In this document: in pieces, positions 37,623-49,700 of the stretch
Layout: each line of letters starts with the position of its first letter
How positions within the stretch are numbered: position 1 is the stretch's first letter
From: Strix aluco
Lineage: Eukaryota > Chordata > Aves > Strigiformes > Strigidae
Direction of reading: 5' to 3'
DNA length: 64,000 bases
Assembly: GCF_031877795.1 (NCBI RefSeq)
Contig: NC_133971.1
Location: 12,812,325 to 12,876,324, forward strand
Program-made: the position numbers and the translations under genes
The notes under the pieces: model-generated
What the model was told of the DNA's origin: nothing
Database searches by the model: none
The model's input: only the letters and a program-made list of their open reading frames with translations

Positions 37623-40600
37623 AGAAGGACTTGGTGTTACTGATGGATGAAAAGCTGGACATGAGCTGGCAATGTGTGCTTGCAGCCCAGAAAGCCATTT
37701 GTATCTTGGGCTGCATCAAAAGGAGCGTGGCCAGCAGGTCAAGGTTGGTGATTCTGCCCCTCTACTCCACTCTGGTCAGACCCCTCCTGGAGTACTGCAT
37801 CCAGCTCTGGAGTCTTCAGCACAGAAAAGACATGCACCTGTTGGACCAGGTCCAGAGGAGGCCACAAGAATGATCAGAGGGCTGGAACACCTCTCCTATG
37901 AGGAAAGGCTGAGAGAGTTGGGTTTGTTCAGCCTGGAGAAGAGAAGGCTCTGAGGAGGCCTTTCAATACTTAAACAGGGCTTAGAAGAAAGATGCAGACA
38001 GACTTTTTAGCAGGGCCTTTAGTGATAGGATGGGAGAGGTGTAATGGTTTTAAACTAAAATAGGGTAGATTCAGACTAGATACAAGGAAGAAATTTTTAT
38101 GATGGTGGTGGTGAAACACTGGGACAGGTTTCCCAGAGAGGTGGTGGATGCCCCATCCCTGAAAACATTCAAGGTCACGTTGGACGGGGCTCTGAGCACC
38201 CTGATCTAGTTGAAGATGACCCTGCTCATAGCAGGGGGTCTGGACTCAATGACATTTAATGGTCCCTTTCAACCCAAAGTATTCTATGATTCTTTGTTTC
38301 AAGTATCAGAGCCAAATCCTGTGTAAGGAAAGAAAGTCTGTAAATACTTTGTAATAATTTGTGATACAAAAATATATTAATTCACTTAAGCTAGACCACG
38401 AGCATTCATATTGTTGCTTTTTTCCTTCTTTCACATCCTTTTCTTCAAAAGTCCATATGTGACCATTAATCCAATGTGGGTCCTAGTTGATTTTTAAGTA
38501 TTCATACTGGTCTAGACCCACAGCTTGGATAATGTAAATAGCTTTTGTCCCAGGAAAGTCCCAGAATTATAGGAATAACAAAACATAAAAGCTGGTCATG
38601 TTGCTTGTGGAGCTGGAAGGTCCTTCTTACAGATCTTTGTTCACAATCTTAGAGATGTTGGGTCTCTCCAGCCAAAAAGGGGGGAGACTTTAATTAAGGA
38701 TCAGTTGTAACCAAGATCTTCCAGGTCTTCAAGGACTCTTAGGAGGCACAATGGAACACAGTGAGATTTCTAAACATCCCACAGCAAGAGCAGTAACTTC
38801 CTGCGCCCAAGACTCTGCTTATCAGAGATTAGATACAAACCACAAGATGCAATTAAGCAGAACAGACAGGCCCACCAAATGGAGAAGGAAGTGTAGGCAG
38901 TCATCTGTTACTGATGTACAACTATTTCCACTCCGACTCCTCCTTCCTTTCCTACTTTACTTTCTCAATTTATAAAAGAAGTAGAATAGGAAAAGTTTGT
39001 CATACATTCAGTTATCTCCAGTGGCTTACTGAGGACAGCATCTAGCAAATGAACAGTTAAACATTTTTTCTGTGCGCTCAAGCTCTCTGAAGGTAATAAT
39101 AAAAAAAATTGTTCTTAATTTTTTCTTCTGTTTTAGCTTAAGTATTACCTAAATCCACTTACTAAAGAAACATGACTATCTAATCATCTCCAAGATGACA
39201 GAGTCAAGCTGATACATCAATAAACAAATTTGGATCCAGGATTTTATTATCATTTTTAAAAATAGCAAAGACATTGATTATCCAAATTAGACCTGAAATT
39301 CAGATTTTATTTAAAGAAAAGATACAATAAATTAAATAATTTCTCTAAAATATAAAAGTTTGACCACAAAACTACAACATCCTGTGCTAATCTAAGAACA
39401 GAAGGGTAGACCTATACAGAAAGTGGCGATTGCCAAGTCTCAATGCATGCAACATGGTCTGGATCCAAACTTTGAGCAAAAATATTAAATCAAGTTGTAA
39501 GTTCATTCTTCCTTAGTTTCTTTAGAGTTCAAATTTCATATAAGCGCTGAAAGAACTTGTTCAACTTGATGCACGCTTAATGCAAGTACTTCCAAAAATA
39601 GTATTTTCATATGACTGCACTTTACAGAACTTCAAAAGCTGTTTAATCACAAAGATCCTTCCTGACTCATTATAATTTCATTGACAGAGTATTGTTTTCT
39701 CTATCAGTCAAAGCCTCAAATTGCTAGAATGTTTATATATGATCAAAAGTATCATTTGTGCTAGGCTAGGATGGAGGATGAAACACACCATGCAGTCTAG
39801 ATTTTAGTGAGATACTGAAAGGAGGACACTGATAATGACCTTATTTTGAATAATGATAGAACTTAATTGTACTAGTAATTTTCTATCCATTAGTTTACTT
39901 TGCGATACTTGCAGTCAGAGCAAAGTAAGATAAGGGATGGGTCAAAAACTGTTTAAAGAGGAACAGACAAATCTCTGCAGCGTTGTTTGCTCACACCAGG
40001 TGGATTATATAGGAGACCTTTAAATTAATTTGGGGAAGAAGTATTCTTGGCCGTTTAGGTGCTGGCATTGTTTTTCCACTAAAAAGATGATTGAGGTTGG
40101 TTAGCTGGAGTACTGAATAGTTTTAGTAAAGAGATAAATAATTGTAATGTGCATTGATTATACCTCAAAGACTAAGAGCCATCAGATTGCTTTCTAATCT
40201 GCATAGACTTTAGAAGTCATTCAGTATTCATATATTTTAAACTTCACCTTTGCATCAAAAGACAAATATAAAACCTGGGATGTTTTACTTGGGTGCCTTA
40301 AACCTCTGGGTTAAAGTACAGTTTAATTCTTCAATTTTGGTGGTATAAGAAACTTGTACAAAGCATCCCTGACTAAGACATGGCTCATCAGCTCTCAGTT
40401 TTGCATGCTTTGTTAATTGATTTTAATCACAGGATTGTGTTTTATCTGCAGATGTCACTTTATAACATGGAGGTAAACATCTGGCTAATAGGGTTTTACT
40501 GGACGCTTTAACTTATGGAGAACAGTTCTAAAATATATGGTAGGCAGGTCATTTACTGATGTTCAGTCTCAACATATGTCGTGATTTATAACACAGTGTA

Positions 40601-41649
40601 GTATGTTATTTGTCACAATTAAGAGTATGAATCACAAGATAAAGAGAAATAAAATCCAAATAATTTTGAGCAAGTTTTGGTCTCTCATTTACAAGTGAAG
40701 TAATAATATTGCTGCTTCAACATTCTTATCCTGGGCATATCTGTACAGCTTGTTTCTCCCTAAACTAGAAGCCAAAGACCAAGAGACAATGCTAGACCCA
40801 GATTTACAGAGATTAAATCCCACCCAAATTTTTGTGACATATTTCTTACTGGCTAGGTGACTACCAAGGCCTCGGCAGGTGATCAAAGGCTGTACAAGCA
40901 CCACGTACAGACATCAAGGTGGAACACTAGGTAGGCATGTAGGTATTTAGGTAGAGGTCAAATGAATCTGCACCCAAGAATCATATTCAAACAGATCTCA
41001 TCTTACAAGGGGGTCACCATTTTATGAGACAGTTGCTGAAATCACACTTTTGTCTAATTTTCACAGCTCTGAAATAAAAAAATCTCTCTCCAGTTTAAAC
41101 TAAGATAAGAGAATTTCAATTTAGCAGAAGCTTATTAAGACTGCAGATTTCCACTTCATCCGGAATAATCCAGAAAAGTCCTGTTTTTCTGACTGCCATG
41201 TCTGAAAATGGAAAGTTGATCAAGCCAAACCACACTGTGAGACAACTCCTTACATAGTTCTGGTCCTCCCCATCCACTTCATTTTTTCCATTTTTTGGGA
41301 GGGGACTGGAGAAGGTAGTCATTCTTCAGGAGTCCTTGATTTGGGCTTGGCTTCCCTCTCCTGCCATTGTCTTTCTGAGCTCCTTTGTGGGATTTTTGTC
41401 ACAAAACATAAAACCTAGATTTAAAAATAAAGAAAAGGGCAAATAATTTTGAAAAAAATATTTCTCTTTTTAAGGATGTTATTCAGCATGATAAGACATC
41501 TAGAAAATTACTATTTATAATTTAAGCTTTCCATTTATCCTTACAGTCTCAAACTGTAATGACTGACAGTTACAAAAGGAACCAAAGGAAGTAAAGTGGA
41601 GATAAAATAGTATTTAAAAACAAAAGTTGCATCTGGTTTTGCACCTTTC

Positions 41650-41669
41650 TTTTTTTTTTTTTTTTTTTT
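41650..41669. repeat. Poly(T) run, T20
   Basis: Twenty uninterrupted T residues on the + strand (A20 on the - strand). No recognisable retroposed sequence abuts it on the side where a minus-strand insertion body would lie (above 41670). Confidence 0.93.
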
Positions 41670-43191
41670 GTTTTGGTCTCATCATAGTGCTGCCTTGCTT
41701 GGCAGATCTTAGAAGACTTATATTTTGAACACACTCTGAGCTGTATTTCTCCTGAGCTTATCTTATGCTTCGTTTTATCTTTTCATAAAACTTCTGCCTG
41801 TTTCAAAATCACATAGCAAGTGACAGATACATGGTGATAAGTACTAGCATTAGATGGGATAAATACACATTCTGACTGTGGGTTTCAAATACTGCCATTG
41901 TGAAACCACACTTGGACACAGAGAGTCTGATTAGAGCCAAGTGTTTAATTTTTTTTCTACAGCTCACAAGTTCTGGCACAAACAGCAGGTACATCAGCTT
42001 CTTCTACTGCTTTTAGAACAACATAAAGTTCAGTAACACAGTATAAATTCAGTAAACATAATATTAAAGGATTTTTGGCTTCACATTGATAGGGAGGCCA
42101 ATGAACAGATTATAAACAGGCAAAGAGGGGAATCTCACTTTACTGACTTTGGCCTAAGATTCCCTGAGATAGGGAAAAGAGAAACCATAATTGCTTTTTT
42201 CTAACCAACACAGCATAATCTTGACTGGTGGCAATGTTTGTGATTAAGATTACTAGATTTTCTCTGTTATAATGTCCTGCTCCTCAAGTGATTAGCTACT
42301 CAGCAAGACAGCAGCTTTAAACAGTTCTGAGTTTCTTTTTACCACCTGGGTTTGCAGCATCTATAATTCTTTGACCACCAAGAATCCAATAACTGATATT
42401 AAACCTAGGAGCATTCAAGCTGCTGCTGTTTCAATGTATTACCAGCTGTTTAAAAAAAATTAATATCCATACGAAAGCAGAGTATTAATATAGTTTGTCT
42501 CTCTCTGTCCCTGCTAACAGGACTCAAAATAGCTAATCACATGAATATAGGATCTAACTCTCCAAGACTGTAACAAAGCTCAGTGATGACCATTTGAATT
42601 GCCTCTTAATGTGCAGACATGACAGAGCACTGTTTGATTTCAAAACAAAGACTCAGTCAGATTGACACTATTTCTCTGAAAGCAGACATGCATCATCAGA
42701 CCTAGTTAGTCAGGTCAAGAGACCATATCTCTTATTCTTACCCTGCTAGTGTTTGCATGAGTTACAAACTCTGAAAGGTACATTTTCACCAAATACTTGC
42801 TGCCTCTCACAGCAGTGAAGTGACCTCCCTTTCCACCCTGCAAAGCAGCATCTGTATAACTGCACTAATTACCTGAAAACCTCAGTTCTAATCACTGTAG
42901 GGCCAAAGGAGTTGTTGGCTCCAAGTGCTTTGGCATGATCAGCACTGAAGGTCTTCTGACTGCTGGCAGACTCGGTAATGAGTTCCCAGTACTAGGGGAT
43001 TATCAGACCAGGCCTGTTTTACTACCTCTTTGTTCTAAGCAGAGATCTAAGAAACAATTCACTTGCTAGGGAAAAAGTGTTACTCTCCATCAGTGATAAA
43101 GACTTTTTCTTTGAAAGGAATTACAAACAGCAACTATCCCCTGTATCTTAAGCTTTTGTTGAATGCCCCACAGGGCAAGAGATTAAAAAAA

Positions 43192-43242
43192 TTATACATA
43201 TACATATATCAATATATATATATCAATATATATATTTCATAT
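43192..43242. repeat. AT-rich microsatellite (TA/ATATC type)
   Basis: Alternating TA and CATA units with two interspersed copies of an ATATATATATCA-type unit span about 50 bases. It is a low-complexity, slippage-prone repeat with no further role suggested by its surroundings. Confidence 0.88.
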
Positions 43243-43285
43243 GTTATAAGACCCTGCGACGTCATGGCCAGCCTGGGATCTACCT

Positions 43286-43777
43286 GTGTGCCTTCCTGTT
43301 TGCCCTCATGCAACTTCATTGAGTAATACAGAATGTCTGGAATTGACTAAACACAGTCACTTACTCCACTCAAATCCCCATGAACTCCATGGATTTGCTA
43401 CTCATCACATCTCCAGATACCAGGCATCCCCTGGGAAATCCAAGAATCCCTATGGACCACTTTATCACTTCAAGAAAACAACTCATGAGAGCAGCACAAA
43501 GACTTCCCAAAAAAGATTTGGGAGCAACTTCCTATTCAATTGTATCCTCCAGCCCAAAGTCAAAGGAGCACCATCAAGAGGTTCAGCTTTCTTTCAGACA
43601 GAATTGCTCCAGCAGCAACTCCAGCAACACCCTTCCAAACCACAAAGGAAGCATCAAAGAGCCTATCAACAACCCTCCTTAACATCCTCTTCGGAGGCAT
43701 CCCAACGGAGACAGCCACCTAAAGGCAGTTTTGAGAGGAACTGTAAGAGCCACGGATCAACCCACTTCACAGCCTGA
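43286..43777 (+). other. Unassigned 163-codon open reading frame
   Basis: An uninterrupted ATG-to-TGA frame of 163 codons, long for this AT-rich neighbourhood. Its predicted product is rich in Ser, Gln, His and Lys, with a Q-rich stretch (ELLQQQLQQHPSKPQRKHQR) around residues 109-128. It has no signal peptide, no membrane segment and no family I recognise. Another frame on the same strand is also open over the same bases (43380-43682), which weakens the coding case. No splice partner or poly(A) signal was identified. It could be chance, part of a non-coding RNA, or a decayed mobile-element ORF. Confidence 0.2.
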
Positions 43778-46700
43778 CAGCTGTGAGTTTTAGCAAGTGC
43801 CTGGAGTTACCAAAGACTGATGGTTTCTCAAAACTCTCAGCAAAGGGTTCACAGACAATTTCCAAACTCTTTCAAACCTCTCTATATTCCCAGTGCCTAG
43901 CTGGAGTGATGATGAAGAAGTCAGTTCCTTAATACACCCAAAACAGCAGAGGAAACACCTACAGGACCTCAAGGGGAAGAAATCCCAACTCTATTTCTGT
44001 TGCACAAGCATTTTGGAGTCTCTCATTTCCAAATGTACAAGTACTTGCCTTTCTTTGAATACAGTACCAAAATCTATCTGTATATGGCATTTCTTGCAGC
44101 TGCAATGACAGCACCAAACCAAGCAGAGTAATACATCAGAGAGAGTATTTCAGTGCAACATCTTAAGTGTTCGTAAATTAAGCAAACACAGTACTGCATC
44201 TCACATGTATTATCAATTCACTTTCTATATAACTTTTGGGTTAGTCACACAGAATTACTATCTCAGAGCTTCATGAAAAAGGAAAAGCAGTTTTCTGCTG
44301 AAACCCCCCCACTGCAAGGCAATCCAGCAAGTGCATTCCCTCCTTTCTGTGGCATCACTGCCCCTGTGTCTGCATCTGCCAACTTCTATACATAAGAGTT
44401 ATGCCTTGCCTAGAACAGTTTCTTCATGAAGAGGAGTTACTGTGGATTACACAGAACAGGAAGGTGAGTTCAGTAATGATACAGACCTTTTAAAGCTGCA
44501 TCAGGACTAAGATTTGATTCTTTTTAGGGAGAAGGGATAATCCAGAGTTGAACTTGAAAGCCGAGAGGAAAAAATCTGTCCAGACACGGGAATAGCCAGT
44601 CGAGTGTGTGACCCAGTCTGAACTCATTGATTTGAGTACCTTGAGATGTGTCACACATCATGTGGCGCAAAGCCCCCAACAGGTAAAGGACTATTTTAAA
44701 ATTAGTTCATTCTGTGACAAAGTAGTTCTGTTAAAAAATATTTGTCAGAAAATATATATTTCACATTATCCAGAAAGCAGTGTAAATGCATTTTATGACA
44801 CTGTATTGGTTCTTGCTAATCCCCAGGAGACTTGTAACTATTCTGAAGACAGCAGAAAGTTAAAATAAATGTCATAACATGTAACTTGCATAATTTGGCA
44901 CTTGGTTACAGGTACCAATGGAGTAAAATGTTCTTAACTGTTAAGGTTTAAATATGACTGCTAGTGGCCAGTTTTTAAAAAGGGAGTGATAGGTAACTTC
45001 TGGCACAAAATCATTCCCAAGCTGCTTTTCAAAAAATTCCCCTGTGACAAGGGGGTAGCATAAGACACAGCTGGAAATTCCCAAAGGTTGTGTATAACAT
45101 GGATGCAATGCTTATATGATAATCAGTGAATAAAGACCTTGGTGCCTGGGTATGCTCATTTACACATGATCTTTAGAACGCTGGTGAACTTTCTGAAGCA
45201 TTAGTTTCTGTAAAATTCATCAAGATGCACTGAAGAACAGAGTGAGCTAAGAGTAAAATCAGTCAGGGAGGAAAGAAGAGGGGACTAAAGGGAGGCCCTA
45301 AGTGGATTTTACATTTTTCTGCTATCAATAAACAGCAATTGTGTGTTAGTTATGCAATACATGGATTATGGTAAAAAACTTTTCATATCAAGATTGTTTC
45401 TCCAAACAATGTTTTGTCAGTATTTTTCCTATGTATTTTAAAAGGAGTCTGCTAACAACTTCTAAAGACTTACTTGTAATCTTAGCTATGAGTCAGAAAT
45501 GCTGTTTGCGCTTCTTTTTTTAAAATTTGAACTGAAATTCCAAGATATTCTTCAAATCTCCTTTCCCCATCACTTCTTCAACAGCTTCCTATCAGAAAAG
45601 TATATTCACTCTGTGACGATGTTAGGTTGCAAAAGGATCTTTAGCAGAAAAAAAAGAAGGGAAAAATATCTGTCAGTTTGTAGTTAACAACAATGAAGGA
45701 AACTAGGTCCTTTATCTAACACATTCACATATAAGATAAAGAGTTCAATATATTCTTTTTTGTTTAGTTTTTAGAAAACTATAGAAGTAAATAAGGCTTC
45801 CAGCTATTTGTTAATTATTTTGGATGACTCACAGGAGCACCCAGATACCATCATATCAGCATAGTCCTTCATCAAATACTTGCATATGAAAATGGGTCAG
45901 AGTATCCACCCAGAAAAATCATACTCTTCCTTGTATGTTTACTTCAACGTTTTTATGTACTTATATGGAATTGTTAAGCTAATCATATTTTTGCCAAACT
46001 GGCTATAACATAATCCACCTATGACTGACCAACTACAGAAGAAAAATTAAACAAACATTTTGCTGTTGTTAAACTTTTTTCTGAGGGTTTGAGCTTCTGA
46101 AGCCAGAAGGTCACTTGGATTATGTATACAATGTTGGTAATTGCATTCCTTAAATCTACAAAATGCCACGAAGCTCACTATTTTCCAAAATAGCTTTGCA
46201 AACAATGACAATTACTGCCCAGACATTTTCAAACACAGCAGGTTATTGGCTTAGGCAGTGATGGAAACCCTAAAAAGAAGATAAATATTTTGAAATGCAC
46301 TGTAAATCAAATTTGTGCACTGAACTAAGAGTGGATTATCTGCCTCTAAACAGCAGAAGATGTTTTAGTTTAAGTGGCTTTTTCCATGCTTATTTACTAG
46401 AATTATTTTCAATTGTGTCTTTCTGATTTTTCTTTTCATTTTCACAAGATTTTTAGCAGTTGCATTGTAATAAATGACACTAATTAGTTATACATACTTT
46501 ACTCATTACATTTACTGGTGTCCAATAACTCACAGTTTCTCAATATTTTAATAAAAATTGTATTTTTCAGATTCAAAATTGATTGGGAACAATGCTGTGT
46601 TGGTTTCACGCTGCTCTGCAAGTATTTATAGTATATGTATCTACAGTCTCAACTGAGCAAATTTCTATGATGTAACTAACTGAGTCCTTGACTGAGTCTG

Positions 46701-48479
46701 TGAGGAGAATTATTATACTGTGATGTACTATATTTTGATACTGTGGTACCAAGACAAAGGCAGCCACCTTTTGCATCCTTCATTTCAGAAAGTGAGTATC
46801 TGGACAAGAAAAAAAGACAGCCCAAATGGGAATTCATACAATTGACTGTCCGAGCAGCTTTGGCTAGTATCAATAGAAGGGTAACACCAGGAAGCCAAAG
46901 ACACTGGTTTTATGTATGTGCACTCAAAGCTAGTTAAGAATTATCAGGTTTCTGACTTTGTGCCATATTTACATTCTCTGGCAGAGCAAGGCTGTTGTAG
47001 GATGAAGACAACATTACCTTAGTACTCTCTGAGGAGTCATTCAGCAGACCACAAGTTCAGGTTCACTGGGCACCTTCATGAAAGAAGTAATATAAGTAAG
47101 CCAGGATGCTGCTAGATTGTTGTTGAGGGTTTACTGATTAGTATAGAGCTGGTATTGCATCCTTCTCTTTCCTAGCAGATCACAGATGTTAGAGACAAAG
47201 AGAATGTCATCAGAATAGCCCTGGGCTGGGGCAGTTTCCAGCTGGAAGAGAATCCCTTGAAACGACCCAGAAGGAAGCAGCATTTCACTAAGTCAGGTCA
47301 TTATTTTTATAAAATGGGGATCAAAGCTTAAAATTTTACAAAACGGTTTCCTTCACTGAGAAAGATAAGTATAACTGACACATCCTAAAAACTGTGGTGA
47401 GTGTTCCATTGTTAATCAGAATTTGATATTTATCCCGCTAGACCTTGTAATTTTATATTGTCTGAAAGCATTTGTGTTTCCTACTGAAAGACTACTGCAA
47501 TGACATGAATCCAGCTGTTGAGTCTCCTACCTTTCCTCTCACACTTAAAAAAGTAATTTTCTAGCTTTCCTCAGTATACAGAGGGGAAAAATATGAAACA
47601 AGTAAACCATAAGGCTTAAGAAAGGGCTAATAAGGGAATAGCAACTCAGTACTTTGGGTTTGGTTTGGTGGGGTTTTTTCCCCAAGACAGTTTCGTGATT
47701 TTTTTCAAATACTAGTTTAAGATTTTTGAGCAGTAGGGCTGACTATTCATCTGTGCATCCTCTGCCAAACTTCCATAGACTAAGTCCAGGTAAGTACAGG
47801 CCATTAAAAGCAACCTCCAAGAACAGCATAAACTTGATCAAAATAAAGATAAACATACACTGTTGAATGACATACACGGTATAATAAGGAAAACACAAGC
47901 AAAACCAAGCTGACATTTTACACACAGCCACAGAAGTCCATTGCACAATTCTGGATATTCTGTGCAAGGTGACTGCTTTTGTAATCAAGTTGCTCAAACC
48001 ACAGAAGAATGATCAAAATTTCAGTTCAAAGTTTACCAAAACATGTTACTGCTCTCTTACCCTTTTACTTCTAAAGAAGATTCAAGTTTTATTGTTTTGA
48101 AGGCTTTAAGTCTCAGACTGTTAACAAGCAACATACCTCTTGGCAGCTCTTCACTATCCTGATGACCAGCTCAGAGTCAACACACACTGTAAGTGTTTGT
48201 TCATCAGCTCAGCAGAATTACACGGGACTCAGGGAGCATCTGGAATTCAAGAACATTGCTGTCTTTGTGGCAGGCTGATTTATGGACATCATTTTTGCAA
48301 CTGCTGATCATTTGCAGGTCACTCATCTTTTAAATACAGCATAGCCAATTAAAACAGGCTATCCAAAGAGGTATAGAGTTCAGTTCACTGCTGCAAGTCA
48401 CTGAGAGAGTCATAGCTTCTTTCTTTTAATAGCATACATAGCATTTCAGAGGTTCACTGAAGGAATTAAACTGACAACA
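43778..48479. other. Intergenic DNA, sixth segment
   Basis: AT-rich non-coding sequence. Nothing was recognised on either strand. All open frames are shorter than 90 codons and without motifs. Confidence 0.6.
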
Positions 48480-49700
48480 GTTTCTGTCTCTGCAGTCCCT
48501 GCATGGGCCCTCCACTCTCCATCCTGAGGACCAAGCTTCTGCAAGGGAAGTCCCCTTGGTGTCTCTGAGCTCAAAACTTTTCTACACGTTTCTCATGCTC
48601 CATCTACCCACAAGAGCCATATCCTCTCTGCTGCAGGGTCACCTCTGGCTGGGACCTGTGGTCTCCACCAATTCATCCAACACTTGTGCTGGGATCCCCT
48701 CACTACCTGAGATTTCCTCAGCCCTTCACACCCTCCCAGGTCCCCTACTCCATCTCATGGCCTCACTCTCCATCCCCATTCCTTGGCCCCTCTGCAGCTT
48801 CCCCAGCCCAGCCACTGTTTCCCTTCCCCAGGTCACTCAGTGAGGGAGGGACCCACCAATGCGCATGCCCCAGAGCTGCAGCCCCACCATGGCTCCCCCA
48901 GCCCCACTGTCGCCTTCCACCTCAGCTTGAGCATGCTCCCTTGGAGCTGTGTGGCTGCTCACTGTGGCATTCCCTTCACTCCTCCAGGTGAGGAGGCAGC
49001 TGCGTCAGAGGCTGGACAGTGGTTGCTGCTGAGGTCAGCCCAGGCAGCCAGTGAGGTCCATGGACGCTCCTTACCCAGGGTGCTCCCCAGACCCGAAGCT
49101 TCCCAGTTGAAGCTGAGCCACATGCAGCTCTCTGCCCCCCCTTGAGTGCCAGCTGCTGATGGAGGTGACCTGTCACATCTTGGAGCTCAGCAGCTCTCCA
49201 CACCACACACAAGCAAACAGGGCAACCCCCAGCCCCAGACAGACCCTGTGACAGGCTTGCACACACCAGCACCCCATCCTGGCTGTTGCTCTGAGCTGCC
49301 ACGGGCCACAGCTGGGCTATCAAAATGGGTTGAGGGATACCCAGTGCTGCAGGCAGCAAGGATAAGAGGAGGCTGCTGGCCAAATTTGAAAGATGCCCTG
49401 GAAAGAGCATGTTTCTTGAGTGCAGCCTGTCCCTACCATGTGTGCCAGGCAATGGGAAGACCATGTCCCATAGAAAACTATTTGATGCAGTGCTGTCCAA
49501 GGCACCACAGAGCGATGTCTGAAGCTACATCCACCTGTTTTACTGAGCATCTGCCCGCAGCCTGGCAGTGCGAAGGAGCGGCCAGCAAGTCTGCAGTGAC
49601 ATGTTTTTCTCATATTGGGGGAAAATGGGCCAGAGTTTTACATCTAGAAGAGAAAGAGAGCAAGGGAACACATCCAGAGCCATGAAAGCAAGGCCCCAAA
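48480..49700. other. GC-rich block with long overlapping open frames on both strands
   Basis: Base composition changes abruptly to C/G-rich for about 1.2 kb, with CT- and CCC-rich words on the + strand, and then returns to AT-rich sequence. Open frames of 95-179 codons occur in several plus frames (longest 49146-49685) and on the minus strand (48976-49500, 174 codons). Stop-poor composition alone can explain this. I recognise no domain in any translation. CpG dinucleotides are present but look sparse, so this is not an obvious CpG-island promoter. It could be a decayed LTR or other mobile element, an exon of an unannotated transcript, or an isolated GC-rich patch. Confidence 0.5.

Larger units (their letters stand above)
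36660..38296 (+). mobile_element. CR1 LINE, 5'-truncated, plus orientation, longest copy in the window
   Basis: This is about 1.6 kb of CR1 running from the N-terminal part of the reverse transcriptase to the terminal ATTCTATGATTC at about 38281-38292. Segments in order are MGPDEIHPRLLRELADAVAK and IEKSWQSGEVPGDWKKGNIA (36688 onward), PIFKQGRKK, then in a shifted frame [20 protein letters not shown]. After these come FGDDTKLSG in place of FADDTKL, and the [20 protein letters not shown] region. Another shift leads to the C-terminal [20 protein letters not shown] and LFSLEKRRL. Frameshifts and the motif change make it inactive. It is a typical dead-on-arrival CR1 insertion and is a useful in-window reference for the other copies. 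Confidence 0.96.
38297..43284. other. Intergenic DNA, fifth segment
   Basis: No gene or named repeat is visible. The segment includes a 20-base T run at 41650-41669 and an AT-type microsatellite at 43192-43242. All open frames are below 90 codons and lack motifs. Confidence 0.6.
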
